Assembly: GCA_963835825.1 (NCBI GenBank)
Contig: CAWIGZ010000001.1
Location: 1,178,001-1,242,000, forward strand
Direction: 5' to 3'
Source of the DNA: JADGRB01 sp963835825
GTDB lineage: Bacteria; Myxococcota_A; Polyangia; Fen-1088
DNA length: 64,000 nucleotides
In this document: piece by piece, positions 61,589-64,000 of the stretch
Layout of the letters: each line of letters opens with the position of its first letter
Position numbering within the stretch: the stretch's first letter is position 1
Program-made: the position numbers and the translations under genes
Notes under the pieces: model-generated
Told to the model about the DNA's origin: nothing
The model's input: the letters and a program-made list of their open reading frames with translations, nothing else
Databases searched by the model: none

Positions 61589-61805
61589 CCGCTACCTCAA
61601 GACGCGTCACGAACACCTCGGTGTGCAGGCGCGTCTTGATCTCGGACTCGGAGGCGGTCTCGAAGAAGAGCTCCAGAGCCTCTACCAGGTTCGCTCGCGC
61701 CTCGTCGACGGAGGCTCCCTGGCTGGCCACGTCCACGTCCGGGCAGAGGGCCACGTAACCGTCGCCTTCTCGTTCGATGATCGCGGTGAGCTGTACGGTC
61801 TTCAT
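61581..61805 (-). CDS. hicB: HicB-type antitoxin
   Basis: A 74-residue partner of HicA: TVQLTAIIEREGDGYVALCP, DVDVASQGASVDEARANLVE and ALELFFETASESEIKTRL. This is the short HicB with only the partial RNase H-like domain and no added DNA-binding domain. The Met at 61805 fits the family start; an upstream frame to 61877 runs into the epimerase repeat. Confidence 0.9.
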   Translation of the reverse strand: MKTVQLTAIIEREGDGYVALCPDVDVASQGASVDEARANLVEALELFFETASESEIKTRLHTEVFVTRLEVAVG

Positions 61806-61846
61806 GACCTGCAGTCTAGCATCTCCCTTGCCTGCGCCCGGACGAC

Positions 61847-62548
61847 ATCCAATCCGTTGCCGCCCGCCGGTGGCCACCCGCGGTGGGCGGCGTCGATGCG
61901 GTGGTCCACTGCGCGGCGTTCTTCCGGGGCGCGACGCCCGAGCAGGCGCAGGCGGTCAATGAGCTCGGGACGCAGCACCTGGCCAGCGCCGCCCGGGCCG
62001 CCTCGGTGAAGCGCTTCGTCTTCACCAGCACCGGCCTGGTCTACGGCTCGAACGGGGGCCGCCTGGCGCGCGAGGATGACCCCTGCGCGCCGACGGCGGC
62101 CTACCCGGTGAGCAAGCTCGGCGCCGAGCGCTTTCTCCTGGCGCTGGCGGACGAAGGTCTCGCGGACGCCAGGTTCGATGTCCGCGTGCTGCGGCTCCCT
62201 TTTGTCTACGGCGACGGCGATCCGCACATCGCCGAGGCGATTCCGATGATGCGCGGTTTCTCGCCGACCCAGCGCATGTCGATCGGCCACCACGCCGACG
62301 TCGCCCAGGCCGTCGCCCGCCTGCTCGATGCCCCGTCGCCCGCGCATCGCATCTACAACGTGGTCGACGACGAGGCCCCCGACCTCGCCACCCTGTTCGC
62401 CTCCGTGGGGGCGCCGCCGCCGGACGGCTCGAACGCCGCCGCCGCGCGCCCCTTCGACGCCCTCCTCGACGGCCGCCGCATCCGCGAAGACCTCGGCTTT
62501 CGCCCCCAGTTCCCCCGCCTGGCGGACGCGATGGCCGCGGGCGCGTAG
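61847..62548 (+). pseudogene. Epimerase copy 6, N-terminus deleted but leader kept
   Basis: It keeps 27 bases of the araC-epimerase intergenic region (ATCCAATCCGTTGCCGCCCG) and then jumps at GGTGG-CCACCC to the codons for PPAVGGVDAVV, so about 80 codons including the start and the nucleotide loop are lost. From there the frame is open to the stop at 62548, with DEGLAD, PFVYGDGD and PQFPRLADAMAAGA as in copy 1. The first breakpoint base is the same as in copy 2. Confidence 0.9.
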
Positions 62549-62632
62549 ACCTGGAGCGGCCTCCGGGAGGGGATCAGACGATTGCCATCCGGACGCGACG
62601 AAGGGATACTGTCTGTAGTCGTTGAGGTGTTT

Positions 62633-62884
62633 ATGGCACGCCCGTTGAGTCTCGCCGATCTTCCCGATGACGTCGCCCGCTTCGCCGAAGCGCAGCTAGC
62701 AAGCGGCCGGTTCTCGACCGTCGAGGAGGTGCTCCGGGCCGGGGCCGAGGCGCTGCGCCAGCGCGAGGACGAGGCCAAGCTGGCGGCCTTGCGCGCGGCG
62801 CTGGAAGAAGGCGAGCGGAGCGGCCGGTCGGATTACAGCCTGGAAAAGGTGCTGGCCGAGCTCGACGCTGAGACCGCGCACTGA
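62633..62884 (+). CDS. parD: ParD-type antitoxin
   Basis: An 83-residue antitoxin: LSLADLPDDVARFAEAQLAS, RFSTVEEVLRAGAEALRQRE and KLAALRAALEEGERSGRSDY. The first half is a ribbon-helix-helix domain; the second binds ParE. The start at ATG 62633 fits the family length. ParE follows eight bases later. Confidence 0.9.
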   Translation: MARPLSLADLPDDVARFAEAQLASGRFSTVEEVLRAGAEALRQREDEAKLAALRAALEEGERSGRSDYSLEKVLAELDAETAH

Positions 62885-62892
62885 CGCCGCGT

Positions 62893-63186
62893 ATGGCCGG
62901 GTTCTTTCTTTCGGGGAAAGCGAAGGCCGACGTCAAAGATATCGGCCGCTACACGCAGGAGCGCTGGGGAGTCGAGCAACGGAATCGCTACCTCGGCGAC
63001 CTGGACGCCTGCTTTCAGAAGATCGGCGCCAATCCCACCCTGGGCAATTCCGCGGAAGCAATCCGGGCCGGCTACCGGCGCATTCGCGCGGGCAGCCACA
63101 TGGTGTTCTTCCGGACGTCTGGAAACGAGATCGAGATCGTCCGCGTCCTGCACCAGCGGATGCTGCCCGGGAGGCATCTGCCGTAG
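62893..63186 (+). CDS. parE: ParE-type toxin
   Basis: A 97-residue RelE/ParE-fold toxin: FFLSGKAKADVKDIGRYTQE, RWGVEQRNRYLGDLDACFQK, RRIRAGSHMVFFRTSGNEIE and VRVLHQRMLPGRHL. ParE toxins poison DNA gyrase. Both genes look intact, so this is a working pair on sequence grounds. Cargo between epimerase copies 6 and 7. Confidence 0.92.
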   Translation: MAGFFLSGKAKADVKDIGRYTQERWGVEQRNRYLGDLDACFQKIGANPTLGNSAEAIRAGYRRIRAGSHMVFFRTSGNEIEIVRVLHQRMLPGRHLP

Positions 63187-63275
63187 TCAGCGCGCTCGGA
63201 CCGGACCCTCGCAATCCTAGGAGACCCCGTCCAGCCGCGACCAGTTTTCGTGGTCTGCGCCGGGCCGAGGAGGAC

Positions 63276-63533
63276 CACGCCGACGTCGCCCAGGCCGTCG
63301 CCCGCCCGCTCGATGCCCCGTCGCCCGCGCATCGCATCTACAACGTGGTCGACGACGAGGCCCCCGACCTGGCCACCCTGTTCGCCTCCGTGGGGGCGCC
63401 GCCGCCCGACGGCTCGAACGCCGACGCCGCACGCCCCTTCGACGCCCTCCTCGACGGCCGCCGCATCCGCGAAGACCTCGGCTTTCGGCCCAAGTTCCCC
63501 CGCCTGGCAGACGCGCTGGCGGCGGGCGCATAG
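63276..63533 (+). pseudogene. Epimerase copy 7, 3' third
   Basis: Begins at CCACGCCGACGTC (HHADVAQ region) and runs to the normal stop: RIYNVVDDEAPDLATLFASV, GSNADAARPFDALLDGRRIR and DLGFRPKFPRLADALAAGA. Arg-Pro replaces Arg-Leu early (ARPLDAP). The end and the following TAGCGGCACGG match copy 3. Confidence 0.92.
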
Positions 63534-63588
63534 CGGCACGGTCCCGCTGCCGGAGGTGGCCAGCGTCGCGTGGTATCCTGAAGGTGCG

Positions 63589-63831
63589 ATGATCGACTGG
63601 CGCGACCGAGTTACGACGAGCCCTGACGTCTGTCACGGGGCGGCGTGTGTCCGGGGAACGCGGATTCCAGTCTCGGTCGTGCTCGACAATCTGGCCGATG
63701 GTCTTCCGGCTGAAGAGATCCTGGCCAGCTACCCGAGCCTGACGCTCGACGACATCCGGGCTGCGGTGGCTTACGGCGCGGAGCTGGCTCGGGAGCGCGT
63801 CCTGGATCTTCCGCGTCACGCTGCGGGATGA
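63589..63831 (+). CDS. DUF433 antitoxin
   Basis: An 80-residue protein: WRDRVTTSPDVCHGAACVRG, TRIPVSVVLDNLADGLPAEE and ILASYPSLTLDDIRAAVAYG, the complete DUF433 pattern (VCxGxxxVRGTRIPV). DUF433 is a winged-helix-like antitoxin paired with PIN-like DUF5615. The stop overlaps the DUF5615 ATG by three bases. Confidence 0.9.
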   Translation: MIDWRDRVTTSPDVCHGAACVRGTRIPVSVVLDNLADGLPAEEILASYPSLTLDDIRAAVAYGAELARERVLDLPRHAAG

Positions 63832-64000
63832 AGTTCAAGCTCGACGAGAATCTGCCCGGGGAGGGCGTCCAGATTCTTCGCGCCGCCGGCCACGACGCGG
63901 TCACCGTGCTCGACCAGCGGTTGGGCGGAAAGGCCGACCCAGAGATCTTCGCGGTCGTTCAAGCGGAGGGTCGTGCGCTCATCACGTTGGACGTCGGGTT
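63828..64000 (+). CDS. DUF5615 PIN-like toxin, cut by window end
   Basis: The first 57 residues: MKFKLDENLPGEGVQILRAA, HDAVTVLDQRLGGKADPEIF and VVQAEGRALITLDVG. The acidic residues of KLDENLP and LITLD fit the PIN-like (Mut7-C) fold of DUF5615. It overlaps the DUF433 antitoxin start-to-stop (ATGA). A truncated copy of its 5' end is at 57129. Confidence 0.9.
   Translation, partial: MKFKLDENLPGEGVQILRAAGHDAVTVLDQRLGGKADPEIFAVVQAEGRALITLDVG

Noticed and set aside
50604..63533. Chromosomal integron
   Set aside because: No integrase, no RYYYAAC/GTTRRRY attC ends at the borders, and cargo genes face both ways.

Overview
The window is high-GC DNA (about 70% by eye). It carries gene families and protein styles typical of Myxococcota, probably Polyangia: glycine-rich spacer lipoproteins, cysteine-rich lipoproteins, Ser/Thr kinases with FHA and PP2C partners, HEAT-repeat lipoproteins and paired M16 peptidases. 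This assignment is inference from gene content; there is no rRNA to confirm it.

Layout. 1-5.6 kb: end of a glycerophosphodiesterase gene, thioesterase, Nudix hydrolase, two coupled M16 peptidases and a FadL-type outer-membrane protein. 5.7-12.7 kb: a plus-strand run of HEAT lipoprotein, FHA protein, recG and a membrane sulfatase-like enzyme ending in HEAT repeats. 12.7-16.5 kb: cutA, lysC, hisS and a CinA-like protein. 16.6-18.8 kb: surface or envelope proteins. 18.8-24.3 kb: pyrimidine biosynthesis (pyrR-pyrB, then pyrC-carA), with an antisense PIN/Phd toxin-antitoxin pair and a mug glycosylase between the halves. 24.3-30.3 kb: conserved hypotheticals, a CBM9-like lipoprotein, a CAP-domain protein and a Ser/Thr kinase. 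30.4-35.5 kb: mtnP, pfkB-family kinase, tsaE, mazEF and transketolase. 35.6-44.2 kb: apbE, a ThiO-like oxidase, dinB, an outer-membrane protein, a short cysteine-containing lipoprotein, fumC and a PP2C phosphatase fused to a cNMP-binding domain. 44.3-44.5 kb: tRNA-Gln and tRNA-Glu behind a clear sigma-70-type promoter.

Just past the tRNAs (44.6-49.5 kb) the composition drops in GC and the genes look accessory. They include a RelA/SpoT-domain protein with a C-terminal HEPN-like RNxxxH motif, a second RNxxxH protein, a DUF4145 protein that also shows RNxxxH once a frame break is repaired, and an Abi_C-like protein. I read this as a candidate defence or toxin island beside a tRNA locus.

From 49.7 kb to the end is the most unusual stretch. 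An araC-type regulator gene diverges from an NAD(P)-dependent epimerase gene, and pieces of that epimerase gene then recur at least six more times on the same strand (54.2, 56.3, 58.6, 60.3, 61.9 and 63.3 kb, plus a 20-bp end piece at 57.9 kb). Only the 56.3 kb copy is intact. Between the pieces lie small unrelated cargo genes: exported lipoproteins, a trypsin-like protein, a HEAT protein, a broken HigB with an intact antitoxin, HicAB, ParDE and a DUF433/DUF5615 pair. The layout resembles a cassette array, but the repeated unit is fragments of one coding gene, and I see no attC-like site, integrase or transposase.

Many genes carry single-base frame breaks. Wherever I could repair one from protein context the change needed was removal of an inserted base, usually one G or C; the only clear deletion is in epimerase copy 1. 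The breaks cluster at 30.4-32.5 kb and 35.7-40.6 kb and spare the 2-kb transketolase gene between. I treat them as probable consensus errors rather than gene decay and report each such gene as one full-span CDS.
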